Assembly (NCBI RefSeq): GCF_032598905.1
Contig: NZ_CP122458.1
Span: forward strand, 8,643,001 to 8,707,000
Origin: Streptomyces sp. 11x1
GTDB lineage: Bacteria > Actinomycetota > Actinomycetes > Streptomycetales > Streptomycetaceae
Direction of reading: 5' to 3'
Length of the DNA: 64,000 bases
Numbering within the stretch: the first letter of the stretch is position 1; each line of letters starts with the position of its first letter. Positions 44,108 through 53,700 of the stretch are shown here, piece by piece. The notes beneath the pieces were generated by a model, which made no database searches, was not told the origin of the DNA, and worked only from the letters and a program-made list of their open reading frames with translations. The translations under genes were made by a program, and so were the position numbers.

Positions 44108-44779
44108 TCACAGCGACGATCGCAGCCACTGTTCCACGCTCGCGATGTGCACCGTCGCCCAGGAGCGCGCGGCGTCGGCGTCGCGGTCGCGCAGGGCGGC
44201 CAGAATGGCCCGGTGCTCGTGCAGGGTCCGGCTGACGGCGTCTTCCTGGGTCAGTCCGCGCCAGATGCGGGCCCGTGTGGTGGGGCCCGAGAGGCCGTCG
44301 AGCAGCGAGCAGAGCACGGAGTTCCCTGAGGCTTGCACGATGCCCCGGTGGAACTCCAGGTCGCCGGCGACCAGCTCCTCCACCGACGGATCAGTGCCGA
44401 GCTTGTCCAACTGGGCCCCCAATGCGTCCAGTTGCTGCTCGCTGATCTTCAAGGCGGCCATCGCCGTCGCCGCCGGTTCGAGTATCCGGCGTACGGCGAG
44501 GAACTCCAGGACCGTGTCGTCGCGGTGGAAGTCGACGACGAAGCTCAGCGCCTCCAGCAGGAGTTGCGGATCGAGACTGGTCACATAGGTGCCGTCGCCC
44601 TGCCGCACGTCCAGGATGCGGATCAACGACAGGGCGCGCACGGCCTCGCGCAGGGAGTTGCGGGACAGCCCGAGGTCGGCGGCGAGCTCGCTCTCCTTGG
44701 GCAGCCGGTCGCCGGGGCGCAGCGCGCCGGAGATGATCATGCCCTTGATCTTCTCGATCGCCTCGTCGGTGACTGCCAT
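44108..44779 (-). CDS. FadR/FCD-type GntR transcriptional regulator
   Basis: The product is a 223-residue regulator with an N-terminal winged helix (RPGDRLPKESELAADLGLSR, then NSLREAVRALSLIRIL) and an FCD ligand domain (GDLEFHRGIVQASGN, HRAILAALRDRDADAA). ATG 44779 follows GAGGAGGGG. It sits between parJ and glpD and interrupts what is otherwise conserved order. An 11-bp inverted repeat 88 bp upstream may be its own operator. Target genes are not evident. Confidence 0.88.
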   Translation of the reverse strand: MAVTDEAIEKIKGMIISGALRPGDRLPKESELAADLGLSRNSLREAVRALSLIRILDVRQGDGTYVTSLDPQLLLEALSFVVDFHRDDTVLEFLAVRRILEPAATAMAALKISEQQLDALGAQLDKLGTDPSVEELVAGDLEFHRGIVQASGNSVLCSLLDGLSGPTTRARIWRGLTQEDAVSRTLHEHRAILAALRDRDADAARSWATVHIASVEQWLRSSL

Positions 44780-44866
44780 GGCGGCCCCTCCTCGTCGTGT
44801 CAGGCCGTTCCGATCGTTCCGGCCGTTCCGGCTGATCCGGTCGCTACGGCTGATTCGATCGTTCAG

Positions 44867-44877
44867 ACATCCGATGT
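44867..44877. promoter_or_regulatory. candidate FCD-regulator operator
   Basis: ACATCCGATGT is a perfect 5-bp inverted repeat with one central base, in an AT-richer stretch 88 bp upstream of the FCD regulator start. It would fit autoregulation. The adjoining 44790-44865 holds loose repeats of GTTCCGGCC/CGATCGTTC. Confidence 0.4.
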
Positions 44878-44902
44878 ATCAGGCCATTATGAGGGCTCCG
44901 GC

Positions 44903-45100
44903 GTGTCTCTTCGGCCAAAGCCCCTCAGGTCGGCCGGGCCGCCGCCTCGCGAGCGGCACGGCGGAGGGAACGACCGCGGCACCGCCCATCATGATTCCGG
45001 GCGGTTCTTCGAGGTCATGCCGCAGCGCACCGAGACGGTCGAGGTACGTGACGTCGACGCCCTGGTCTCCGCCGTCCAGCGCCTCGTCGTCCGCGGGTGA
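44903..45100 (+). CDS. possible small gene or gene remnant
   Basis: An open frame ends at TGA 45098-45100 with the C terminus FEVMPQRTETVEVRDVDALV and SAVQRLVVRG. About 26 of the last 28 codons end in G or C and it reads like genuine protein. The upstream part is less convincing and no good start exists: GTG 44903 and ATG 45015 are possible. It is followed by a strong hairpin. It may be the decayed 3' end of a gene brought in with the FCD regulator. Family not recognised. Confidence 0.3.
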   Translation: MSLRPKPLRSAGPPPRERHGGGNDRGTAHHDSGRFFEVMPQRTETVEVRDVDALVSAVQRLVVRG

Positions 45101-45129
45101 CAGGCAGGAGGAGCATCGTCCGGGCAGAC

Positions 45130-45169
45130 GCGAAGGGGCGGCTCCCAGGAGAGGGAGCCGCCCCTTCGC
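45130..45169. terminator. hairpin terminator downstream of glpD
   Basis: A perfect 17-bp stem (GCGAAGGGGCGGCTCCC) with a 6-base loop lies 80 bp beyond the glpD stop, and equally after the possible small gene on the other strand. Confidence 0.82.
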
Positions 45170-45248
45170 ATGGTCCGGCCCCAGAGCGGAGGGGGCCGTC
45201 CCGCTCGGCGCCGGCCCCGGTCAGGGGAGGGGCCGGGCCGAGAGTCGG

Positions 45249-46865
45249 TCACTTCTTGTCGAGCACGTCCTGGACCTTCGTGCGGATCTCGTCCGTGGCC
45301 AGGCCCCGTATCGTCAGCGTCGTCCGGCGCCGCAGGACGTCGTCGGCCGTCTCGGCCCACTCGGTGTCGCGGGCGTAGACGACCTGCGCCCAGATCTCGG
45401 GCGCGTCGGGGTGGACGCGCTCGCCCAGCTCGGGGTTCTCGTTGGCCAGACGGGCGATGTCGAAGGCCAGGGAACCGTAGTGCGTGGCCAGGTGCCGCGC
45501 CGTGTCGGCACCCATCCGCGGGCCCGGGGCCGGACGGTCCACCAGCAGCCGGTGGGCGACCGCGCGCGGGTTGGCGACACCCGGCAGCGGCAGCTTCTTC
45601 GGCAGCGCGGAGACCGGTTCGAAGTCCTCGCCCAGCGGGTGCCCGGGCAGCGCCTCCAGTTTCTTCATGATGGTGCGGCCGATGTGCCGGAACGTCGTCC
45701 ACTTGCCGCCCGCGACGGACAGCATGCCGCCCCGACCCTCGGTGACGACCGTCTCCCGCTTGGCCTTCGCGGTGTCACCGGGCCCGCCCGGCAGCACCCG
45801 CAGACCGGCGAAGGAGTAGGTGATGAGGTCGCGGGAGAGCTGCTGGTCGCGGATGGAGAACGCGGCCTCGTCCAGGATCTGGGATATGTCCTTCTCGGTG
45901 ACCGCGACGTCCGCCGGGTCGCCCTCGTACATCTCGTCGGTCGTACCGAGCAGCAGCATGTCCTCCCACGGGAGGGCGAAGGTGATGCGGTACTTGTCGA
46001 TGGGGGTGGCGAGCGCGGCCTTCCAGGGAGCCGTCCGCTTCAGCACCAGGTGCGCGCCCTTGGACAGACGGATGGAGGGGGCCGCGTTCGGGTTCTCCAT
46101 CCGGCGCAGGTGGTCGACCCACGGACCGGTCGCGTTCAGCACCAGCCGCGCGTCGACGCCGAACTCGTCCCCGGACAGCCGGTCGCGCAGCTCCGCGCCG
46201 GTGACCCGGCCCTTGGTGAAACGCAGCCCGGTGACCTCGGCGTGGTTCAGGACCACCGCGCCCGACTCGACGGCCGCGCGGACCGTCATCAGCGCCATCC
46301 GGGAGTCGTTCATCTGGTCGTCGCCGTACACGGCCACGGCCTTGAGGTTGTCGGTGCGCAGCTCGGGCACGTCCTGCGCCGCCTTGGCGGGGGAGAGGAG
46401 GTGGCCGACGCCGTCACCGAAAGCGGAGAGCGCGGAGTAGGCGAAGACGCCCGCCCCGAGCTTCGCCGCGCCGTGCGGCCCGCCCTTGTACACGGGGAGG
46501 TAGAACGTGAGCGGGTTCGCCAGGTGGGGGGCCACCTGGCGGGAGACCGCACGGCGCTCGAAGTGGTTCTCCGCCACCAGCTTCACCGCGCCGGTCTGCA
46601 GGTAGCGCAGACCGCCGTGGAGCAGCTTGGAGGAGGCGGAGGAGGTGGCGCCGGCGAAGTCGCCGGCGTCGACCAGAGCCACCCTGAGCCCGGACTGCGC
46701 GGCGTGCCAGGCGGTGGAGATGCCCAGGATGCCGCCGCCGATCACGAGGAGGTCGTACGACGCCTTGGCGAGCTGCTCCCGGGTCTCGGCACGGCTCGGG
46801 TTCGAGCCGGACGCCGGGCGCGTCCCCAGGGCAGGCAGGGTCTGCAGGGTGGTCTGACTGGTCAT
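45249..46865 (-). CDS. glpD: glycerol-3-phosphate dehydrogenase (FAD-dependent)
   Basis: The 538-residue membrane-associated flavoenzyme oxidises glycerol 3-phosphate to dihydroxyacetone phosphate. YDLLVIGGGILGISTAWHAA is the FAD-binding motif; FAGATSSASSKLLHGGLRYL, NATGPWVDHLRR, LLLGTTDEMYEGDP and MLSVAGGKWTTFRHIG are diagnostic. ATG 46865. It is the last gene of the glpF-glpK-glpD operon (gylB equivalent), 55 bp after glpK. Confidence 0.96.
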   Translation of the reverse strand: MTSQTTLQTLPALGTRPASGSNPSRAETREQLAKASYDLLVIGGGILGISTAWHAAQSGLRVALVDAGDFAGATSSASSKLLHGGLRYLQTGAVKLVAENHFERRAVSRQVAPHLANPLTFYLPVYKGGPHGAAKLGAGVFAYSALSAFGDGVGHLLSPAKAAQDVPELRTDNLKAVAVYGDDQMNDSRMALMTVRAAVESGAVVLNHAEVTGLRFTKGRVTGAELRDRLSGDEFGVDARLVLNATGPWVDHLRRMENPNAAPSIRLSKGAHLVLKRTAPWKAALATPIDKYRITFALPWEDMLLLGTTDEMYEGDPADVAVTEKDISQILDEAAFSIRDQQLSRDLITYSFAGLRVLPGGPGDTAKAKRETVVTEGRGGMLSVAGGKWTTFRHIGRTIMKKLEALPGHPLGEDFEPVSALPKKLPLPGVANPRAVAHRLLVDRPAPGPRMGADTARHLATHYGSLAFDIARLANENPELGERVHPDAPEIWAQVVYARDTEWAETADDVLRRRTTLTIRGLATDEIRTKVQDVLDKK

Positions 46866-46920
46866 GTCGGGTTCTTACTCCTCATCAGAGCCGGATGTTC
46901 GGAGCCTTCGAGGGCCCCGC

Positions 46921-48459
46921 TCAGCTCTCGTCCTCGATCCAGCCCATGGTCCGCTCGACGGCCTTGAGCCAGCTCTTGTACTCACGGTCGCGGGTCTCCG
47001 CGTCCATCCGGGGGGTCCACTCGGCGGCCCGGCGCCAGTTGGCGCGCAGGTCGTCGGTGCTGGTCCAGAAGCCGACGGCGAGACCGGCGGCGTAGGCGGC
47101 GCCGAGGCAGGTGGTCTCGGCGACCATCGGACGGACCACGGGGGCGTCCAGGAAGTCCGAGAGGGTCTGCATCAGCAGGTTGTTGGAGGTCATGCCGCCG
47201 TCGACCTTGAGGGCCGCGAGCTCCACGCCCGAGTCCTTGGTCATGGCGTCCGTGATCTCACGGGTCTGCCAGGCGGTGGCCTCCAGGACGGCGCGCGCGA
47301 GGTGCGCCTTGGTGACGTACCGGGTGAGACCGGCGATCACACCGCGGGCGTCGGAGCGCCAGTACGGGGCGAACAGACCGGAGAAGGCCGGCACGAAGTA
47401 CGCGCCGCCGTTGTCCTCGACCGTGAGCGCGAGCGTCTCGATCTCGGCGGCGGTGGAGATGAGCCCCATCTGGTCGCGCATCCACTGCACCAGCGAGCCG
47501 GTGACGGCGATCGAGCCCTCCAGGGCGTAGACCGGCTTCTGGTCGCCGATCCGGTAGCCGACCGTGGTCAGCAGGCCGCTGTAGGAGTTGATGATCTTCT
47601 CACCGGTGTTCAGCAGCATGAACGTGCCGGTGCCGTACGTGGACTTGGCCTCGCCCTCCTCGAAGCAGGTCTGGCCGAACAGGGCAGCCTGCTGGTCGCC
47701 GAGCGCGGAGGCGACCGGGATGCCGCCGAGCAGGTCGCCGAGGCGGCCGCCGGTGACCTCGCCGTAGACCTCGGCGGAGGAGCGGATCTCCGGGAGCATC
47801 GACAGCGGGACGCCGATGGACTCGGCGATCTTCTCGTCCCACTCCAGGGTGTGCAGGTTCATCAGCATGGTGCGGGAGGCGTTGGTGACGTCGGTGTAGT
47901 GCTTGCCGCCGTCGACACCGCCCGTCAGGTTCCAGATGACCCAGGTGTCCATGGTGCCGAAGAGGATGTCTCCGGCCTCGGCGCGCTCCCGCAGGCCCTC
48001 GACGTTGTCGAGCAGCCAGCGGGCCTTGGGGCCGGCGAAGTACGAGGCCAGCGGCAGGCCGGTCTCGCGGCGGAACCGGTCCTGGCCGACGTTGCGGCCG
48101 AGTTCCTTGCAGAGGGCGTCGGTGCGGGTGTCCTGCCAGACGATGGCGTTGTGGACGGGCTCACCGGTGTTCTTGTCCCAGAGCAGCGTGGTCTCGCGCT
48201 GGTTGGTGATGCCGATGGCCTTGATGTCGTCACGGGTGATGCCGGCCTTCTCGATGGCCCCGGCGACGACCTCCTGGACGTTCGTCCAGATCTCGGTGGC
48301 GTCGTGCTCGACCCAGCCCGGCTTCGGGAAGATCTGCTCGTGCTCCTTCTGGTCGACGGAGACGATGCGTCCGTCGCGGTCGAAGACGATGCAGCGGGAC
48401 GAGGTCGTGCCCTGGTCGATCGCGGCGATGAACGGGCCGGCGGTGTGGGCGTCGGTCAC
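46921..48459 (-). CDS. glpK: glycerol kinase
   Basis: The 512-residue FGGY-family kinase phosphorylates glycerol. It shows [18 protein letters not shown] (ATP phosphate loop), [14 protein letters not shown] (glycerol-binding Trp/Arg region), [24 protein letters not shown] and [19 protein letters not shown]. It starts at GTG 48459 with AGGAG 6 bases before. Middle gene of the glycerol operon (gylA equivalent). Confidence 0.97.
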   Translation of the reverse strand: MTDAHTAGPFIAAIDQGTTSSRCIVFDRDGRIVSVDQKEHEQIFPKPGWVEHDATEIWTNVQEVVAGAIEKAGITRDDIKAIGITNQRETTLLWDKNTGEPVHNAIVWQDTRTDALCKELGRNVGQDRFRRETGLPLASYFAGPKARWLLDNVEGLRERAEAGDILFGTMDTWVIWNLTGGVDGGKHYTDVTNASRTMLMNLHTLEWDEKIAESIGVPLSMLPEIRSSAEVYGEVTGGRLGDLLGGIPVASALGDQQAALFGQTCFEEGEAKSTYGTGTFMLLNTGEKIINSYSGLLTTVGYRIGDQKPVYALEGSIAVTGSLVQWMRDQMGLISTAAEIETLALTVEDNGGAYFVPAFSGLFAPYWRSDARGVIAGLTRYVTKAHLARAVLEATAWQTREITDAMTKDSGVELAALKVDGGMTSNNLLMQTLSDFLDAPVVRPMVAETTCLGAAYAAGLAVGFWTSTDDLRANWRRAAEWTPRMDAETRDREYKSWLKAVERTMGWIEDES

Positions 48460-48558
48460 GGTGTGCTCCTGAAGGTCAACTGGTCAACGGGCTGTACGTA
48501 CGGCGCGTGCTGAGCGTTCCGCGGGACGGGCCCGGGGAACGGCGGCTCGACGGGTTTC

Positions 48559-49356
48559 TCAGGCGAATGCGACGTTGTAGAGGCCTGCGGCGATGGCGGC
48601 ACCGATAAGGGGGCCGGCCACCGGGACCCAGGCGTAGCTCCAGTCCGACCCGCCCTTGTTGGGCAGGGGCAGCAGGGAGTGCACGATGCGCGGACCGAGG
48701 TCCCGGGCCGGGTTGATCGCGTAGCCGGTCGGGCCACCGAGGGACAGACCGATGGAGACCACGACGAGGGAGGTGATCAGGGCACCGAGGGTGCCGAGGC
48801 CCTTGCCCGAGTCGTTCAGACCCTGTGTGAGCACCGCCAGGACCAGCACGACGGTGCCGATGACCTCGGTGGCGATGTTCAGGACCGCGTTGCGGACCTC
48901 CGGGCCGGTGGAGAAGACGCCGAGCACGGGGCCGGCGCCCTTCTCCCGGGCCTCGATCGACTTGGCCTTGGCCTGCGTCTCCGCGTCACCGACGATCTCC
49001 TCGTCGGTGAGGTGGGCGTGGAACTGTCCGTAGTAGGCGATCCAGACCAGAGCGGCACCGATCATGGCGCCGAGCAGCTGCCCGCCCCAGTAGATCGGGA
49101 CGTCGCCCCACTCGATGCCGTCCTTCTTCAGCGCGAGCGCGAGGGTGACGGCCGGGTTGATGTGGGCGCCGGAGAGCGGTGCGGAGGTGTAGACGGCGGT
49201 GAGAACGGCAAAACCCCACCCGAAGGTGATGGCGAGCCAACCGGCGTTACGGGCCTTGGAGGCCTTCAGCGTGACGGCCGCGCAGACGCCGCCGCCGAGC
49301 AGGATGAGTAGGGCGGTACCGATGGTCTCGCCGATGAAGATGTCGGAGCTGGACAC
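48559..49356 (-). CDS. glpF: glycerol uptake facilitator (MIP family)
   Basis: The 265-residue aquaglyceroporin has six membrane helices and both NPA boxes: [11 protein letters not shown] and [13 protein letters not shown]. The Asp after the second NPAR is the mark of glycerol rather than water channels. GTG 49356 follows AAAGGAG. A charged insertion ([20 protein letters not shown]) lies in an extramembrane loop. First gene of the operon (gylC equivalent), with the GylR-type operator 82 bp upstream. Confidence 0.95.
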   Translation of the reverse strand: MSSSDIFIGETIGTALLILLGGGVCAAVTLKASKARNAGWLAITFGWGFAVLTAVYTSAPLSGAHINPAVTLALALKKDGIEWGDVPIYWGGQLLGAMIGAALVWIAYYGQFHAHLTDEEIVGDAETQAKAKSIEAREKGAGPVLGVFSTGPEVRNAVLNIATEVIGTVVLVLAVLTQGLNDSGKGLGTLGALITSLVVVSIGLSLGGPTGYAINPARDLGPRIVHSLLPLPNKGGSDWSYAWVPVAGPLIGAAIAAGLYNVAFA

Positions 49357-49437
49357 CCGCGACTCCTTTGTCCTTCGTCCAGGGGAAAGAGTTCGGCCCG
49401 TGGCGCTGTCACACTCTAGCGCGTATTGCCGATAGGT

Positions 49438-49454
49438 GTTCGACAATGTCGACC
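49438..49454. promoter_or_regulatory. GylR-type operator upstream of glpF
   Basis: GTTCGACAATGTCGACC is a 17-bp inverted repeat with 7 of 8 pairs around one central A. It differs from the motif upstream of gylR (50456-50472) at only two positions. Further half-site-like sequences (TTGCCGATA at 49426, TTGTCGAAA near 49502) are nearby. Confidence 0.65.
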
Positions 49455-49580
49455 GATGGACGGGAGTCTTGCTCCGGCGTTACGGGCACGTCAAGAGCTG
49501 GGTTGTCGAAAACGCGATCGTTATTGATCGAACAGGCCCGTCGATCTTGGGGTGGCTGCTACAGGCGCGCACGCGGGGTA

Positions 49581-49622
49581 CGGCGAAGGCCGGGACACGG
49601 TGACGTGTCCCGGCCTTCGCCG
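49581..49622 (-). terminator. gylR terminator
   Basis: A perfect 18-bp stem (CGGCGAAGGCCGGGACAC) with a 6-base loop begins 17 bp past the gylR stop and separates gylR from the glpFKD promoter. Confidence 0.85.
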
Positions 49623-49638
49623 TGTCGTACGGAAGGGG

Positions 49639-50403
49639 TCAGAACCGCCCGGCCCCCAGGTCCCGCGACACCGCGCGGGCGCAGTCCCGTACGGCCGCGA
49701 TCAGCTCGGGGCGCAGCTCGCCGTCGCGGCACAGCCGCTCCACGGCACCGGTGATGCCGACCGCGCCGACAGGCATCCGCCGCCGGTCGTGGATGGGGGC
49801 GGCGATGGACGCCACGCCCTCCCAGGTCTCTTCGACGTCGGCCGCGTACCCGCGGGCGCGGGTGACGTCCAGGACGCCCTCGAAGTCGGACAGCGCGTGC
49901 ACGGTCCGGTCGGTGAACGCCTTGCGCTCGCTCTCCAGCACCTCGCTGTGCGCCACCGGGTCGTAGGCCGACAGGACCTTGCCCAGGGCCGTGGAGTGCA
50001 GGGGCTGCATGGCGCCTATCTCCAGGACCTGTCGGCTGTCGTCGGGCCGGAAGACGTGGTGCACGATCAGCACGCCCTGCTGGTGCAGCACCCCGAGGTG
50101 GACGCTCTCGCCGCTGGACCGGGCCAGGTCGTCCGTCCAGACCAGGGCGCGCGCCCGCAGCTCGTGGACGTCGAGGTAGGTGGTCCCGAGCCGCAGCAGC
50201 TCGGCCCCCAACTGGTAGCGCCCCGAGGCGTCGTCCTGCTCGACGAACCCCTCCTGCTGGAGCGTGCGCAGTATGCCGTGGGCGGTGCCCTTGGCGAGGC
50301 CCAGCGACGAGGCGATGTCCGACAGGCCGAGCCGCCGTTCGCCGCCCGCGAGCAGGCGCAGCATCGCGGCCGCCCGTTCGAGCGACTGGATGTTCCGTGC
50401 CAT
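49639..50403 (-). CDS. gylR: IclR family glycerol operon regulator GylR
   Basis: The product is a 254-residue IclR-type regulator, the length of GylR. The winged helix is in ERRLGLSDIASSLGLAKGTA and GILRTLQQEGFVEQD; the effector domain includes MQPLHSTALGKVLSAYD and GYAADVEETWEGVASIAAPI. ATG 50403 follows GGAGGCAGGA. It lies immediately upstream of glpFKD on the same strand. In S. coelicolor GylR represses the operon and itself, with relief by glycerol 3-phosphate; the matching operators at 49438 and 50456 support the same circuit. Confidence 0.95.
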   Translation of the reverse strand: MARNIQSLERAAAMLRLLAGGERRLGLSDIASSLGLAKGTAHGILRTLQQEGFVEQDDASGRYQLGAELLRLGTTYLDVHELRARALVWTDDLARSSGESVHLGVLHQQGVLIVHHVFRPDDSRQVLEIGAMQPLHSTALGKVLSAYDPVAHSEVLESERKAFTDRTVHALSDFEGVLDVTRARGYAADVEETWEGVASIAAPIHDRRRMPVGAVGITGAVERLCRDGELRPELIAAVRDCARAVSRDLGAGRF

Positions 50404-50455
50404 CGCCGTCCTGCCTCCGTCCCCTTCGGCCGCCGTACGCGACTGAACTTCCATC

Positions 50456-50472
50456 GTTCGGCAATGTCGAAC
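50456..50472. promoter_or_regulatory. GylR-type operator upstream of gylR
   Basis: GTTCGGCAATGTCGAAC is a 17-bp inverted repeat with 7 of 8 matching pairs, 53 bp before the gylR start. It shares the consensus GTTCGACAATGTCGAAC with the glpF site and supports autoregulation. Confidence 0.65.
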
Positions 50473-50701
50473 ACTACCGGTCGTTGCCGACCTCTCGCTA
50501 ATGGCCGTCACTAGCTTTTCGGCCACGCGTACCGTGCGGTGGCATTCTCGTGCCCCCGAGGCGTCCGTCCGGTGCCCGCGGTGTACCTGATGCGTTCGCG
50601 CGGTGTCCGAAGGGTGCCGGAACGGTGTCCGTCGTTGTTTCGTCGTCGGAGTAAACCGCACCCGAGCGGGTGCGCCACGCCGGTCCGCCCCGTGGACGCC
50701 C

Positions 50702-50731
50702 CTGACCATCCGTGCCGCTCCGGGCTAGGCT
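50702..50731 (+). promoter_or_regulatory. predicted metH promoter
   Basis: A -35-like CTGACC (50702-50707) and a -10 TAGGCT (50726-50731) are spaced by 18 bp, the housekeeping sigma pattern in Streptomyces. This predicts a leader of about 60 nt before ATG 50797. I found neither a cobalamin box nor an SAH riboswitch core in the 393-bp gap. Confidence 0.55.
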
Positions 50732-50796
50732 TGCCGCGTGCGTCTTCCGTGGGAAGCCGCAAAGCCGACAGCCGTCGCACTCCAGGGAGCAGCTCC

Positions 50797-53700
50797 ATGG
50801 CCTCGTCGCCGAACACGTCCCTCACGTCCGCCGCCGCAGGCCGGGCCCGATCCGAGGCCCTCCGGGAGGTCCTCGCCACCCGTGTGGTGGTCGCCGACGG
50901 CGCGATGGGCACGATGCTCCAGGCGCAGGACCCCACACTGGAGGACTTCCAGCAGCTGGAGGGCTGCAACGAGGTCCTCAACGTCACCCGCCCCGACATC
51001 GTCCGCTCCGTGCACGCCGCGTACTTCGACGCGGGCGTCGACTGCGTGGAGACCAACACCTTCGGCGCCAACCTCACCGCACTGGGCGAGTACGACATCC
51101 CCCAACGCACCGCCGAGCTGTCCGAGGCCGGCGCCCGCATCGCCCGCGAGACGGCCGACGAGTACGCCGCCCGCGACGGACGGCAGCGCTGGGTGCTCGG
51201 CTCCATCGGCCCCGGCACCAAGCTGCCCACCCTCGGCCACACCACGTTCACCGCCATCCGTGACGCCTACCAGCAGAACGCCGAGGGCCTGCTGGCCGGT
51301 GGCGCCGACGCGCTCCTGGTGGAGACCACCCAGGACCTGCTGCAGACCAAGGCCTCCGTCATCGCCGCCCGCCGCGCCATGGAGACCGCCGGATACGAGG
51401 TCCCCCTGATCGTCTCGGTGACGGTCGAGACCACCGGCACCATGCTCCTGGGCTCCGAGATCGGCGCCGCGCTGACGGCCCTGGAGCCGCTCGGCATCGA
51501 CATGATCGGCCTGAACTGTGCCACCGGCCCGGCCGAGATGAGCGAGCACCTGCGCCATCTGGCCCGCCACTCCCGCATCCAGCTGTCCTGCATGCCCAAC
51601 GCCGGACTGCCGGTGCTGACCAAGGACGGCGCCCACTACCCGCTGACCGCCCCGGAGCTGGCCGACGCCCAGGAGAACTTCGTCCGCGAGTACGGTCTCT
51701 CCCTCGTCGGCGGCTGCTGCGGCACCACCCCCGAGCACCTGCGCCAGGTCGTGGAGCGCGTCCGGGACCTCACCCCCACCGCCCGCGACCCGCGCCCGGA
51801 GCCCGGTGCGGCCTCCCTCTACCAGAGCGTGCCGTTCCGTCAGGACACCTCGTACATGGCGATCGGTGAGCGGACGAACGCCAACGGTTCGAAGAAGTTC
51901 CGCGAGGCCATGCTGGAGGCCCGCTGGGACGACTGCGTGGAGATGGCCCGCGACCAGATCCGCGAGGGCGCCCACATGCTCGACCTCTGCGTCGACTACG
52001 TGGGCCGCGACGGGGTGGCCGACATGGCCGAACTCGCCGGCCGCTTCGCCACTGCCTCCACCCTGCCCATCGTCCTGGACTCCACCGAAGTGGACGTCAT
52101 CCGGGCCGGGTTGGAGAAGCTCGGCGGCCGGGCCGTGATCAACTCGGTCAACTACGAGGACGGCGACGGCCCCGAGTCCCGTTTCGCGAAGGTGACCCGT
52201 CTGGCGCAGGAGCACGGCGCCGCGCTGATCGCGCTGACCATCGACGAGGAGGGCCAGGCCCGCAGCCCGGAGAAGAAGGTCGAGATCGCCGAACGGCTCA
52301 TCGACGACCTGACCGGCAACTGGGGCATCCACGAGTCGGACATCCTCATCGACACCCTGACCTTCACCATCTGTACCGGTCAGGAGGAGTCCCGCAAGGA
52401 CGGCGTCGCCACCATCGAGGCGATCCGCGAGCTCAAGCGCCGCCACCCGGACGTGCAGACCACCCTGGGCCTGTCGAACATCTCCTTCGGCCTGAACCCG
52501 GCCGCCCGCATCCTGCTGAACTCCGTCTTCCTCGACGAGTGCGTGAAGGCCGGCCTGGACTCCGCCATCGTCCACGCCTCCAAGATCCTGCCCATCGCCC
52601 GCTTCAGCGAGGAGGAGGTGCGGACGGCGCTCGACCTGATCCACGACCGCCGTGCCGAGGGCTACGACCCACTGCAGAAGCTGATGGCGCTGTTCGAGGG
52701 CGCCACCGCCAAGTCCCTGAAGGCGGGCAAGGCCGAGGAGCTGGCCGCCCTGCCGCTGGAGGAGCGCCTCAAGCGCCGCATCATCGACGGCGAGAAGAAC
52801 GGTCTGGAGGCCGACCTCGACGAGGCGCTTCAGACCCGCGCCGCCCTCGACATCGTCAATGACACGCTGTTGGACGGCATGAAGGTCGTCGGTGAGCTCT
52901 TCGGCTCCGGCCAGATGCAGCTGCCGTTCGTGCTGCAGTCCGCCGAGGTCATGAAGTCCGCCGTGGCCCACCTCGAACCGCACATGGAGAAGTCGGACGC
53001 CGAGGGCAAGGGCACCATCGTCCTGGCGACCGTCCGCGGCGACGTCCACGACATCGGCAAGAACCTCGTCGACATCATCCTGTCCAACAACGGCTACAAC
53101 GTCGTCAACCTCGGCATCAAGCAGCCGGTCTCCGCGATCCTGGACGCCGCCGCCGAGCACCGCGCCGACGTCATCGGCATGTCCGGCCTGCTGGTCAAGT
53201 CCACGGTGATCATGAAGGAGAACCTGGAGGAGCTCAACCAGCGCGGCCTGGCCGCCGACTACCCCGTCATCCTCGGTGGCGCCGCGCTGACCAGGGCGTA
53301 TGTCGAGCAGGACCTGCACGAGATCTACGAGGGCGAGGTCCGCTACGCCCGTGACGCCTTCGAGGGCCTGCGTCTGATGGACGCCCTCATCGGCGTCAAG
53401 CGCGGGGTCCCGGGCGCTCAGTTGCCCGAGCTGCGGCAGCGCCGGGTGCGCCCCGTGGCCGCGGCCACCGTCGTGGAGGACCGTCCCGAGGAGGGCCACG
53501 TCCGCTCCGACGTCGCCACCGACAACCCCGTGCCCACCCCGCCGTTCCGCGGCACGCGTGTGGTCAAGGGCATCCAGCTCAAGGAGTACGCGAGCTGGCT
53601 GGACGAGGGCGCCCTGTTCAAGGGCCAGTGGGGCCTGAAGCAGGCTCGCACCGGCGAGGGCCCCACCTACGAGCAGCTCGTGGAGACCGAGGGCCGGCCC

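Noticed and set aside
50473..50796. Riboswitch (cobalamin or SAH) upstream of metH
   Set aside because: No B12 box or SAH-riboswitch core could be found by eye in the leader predicted from the TAGGCT promoter; only ordinary promoter elements are visible.
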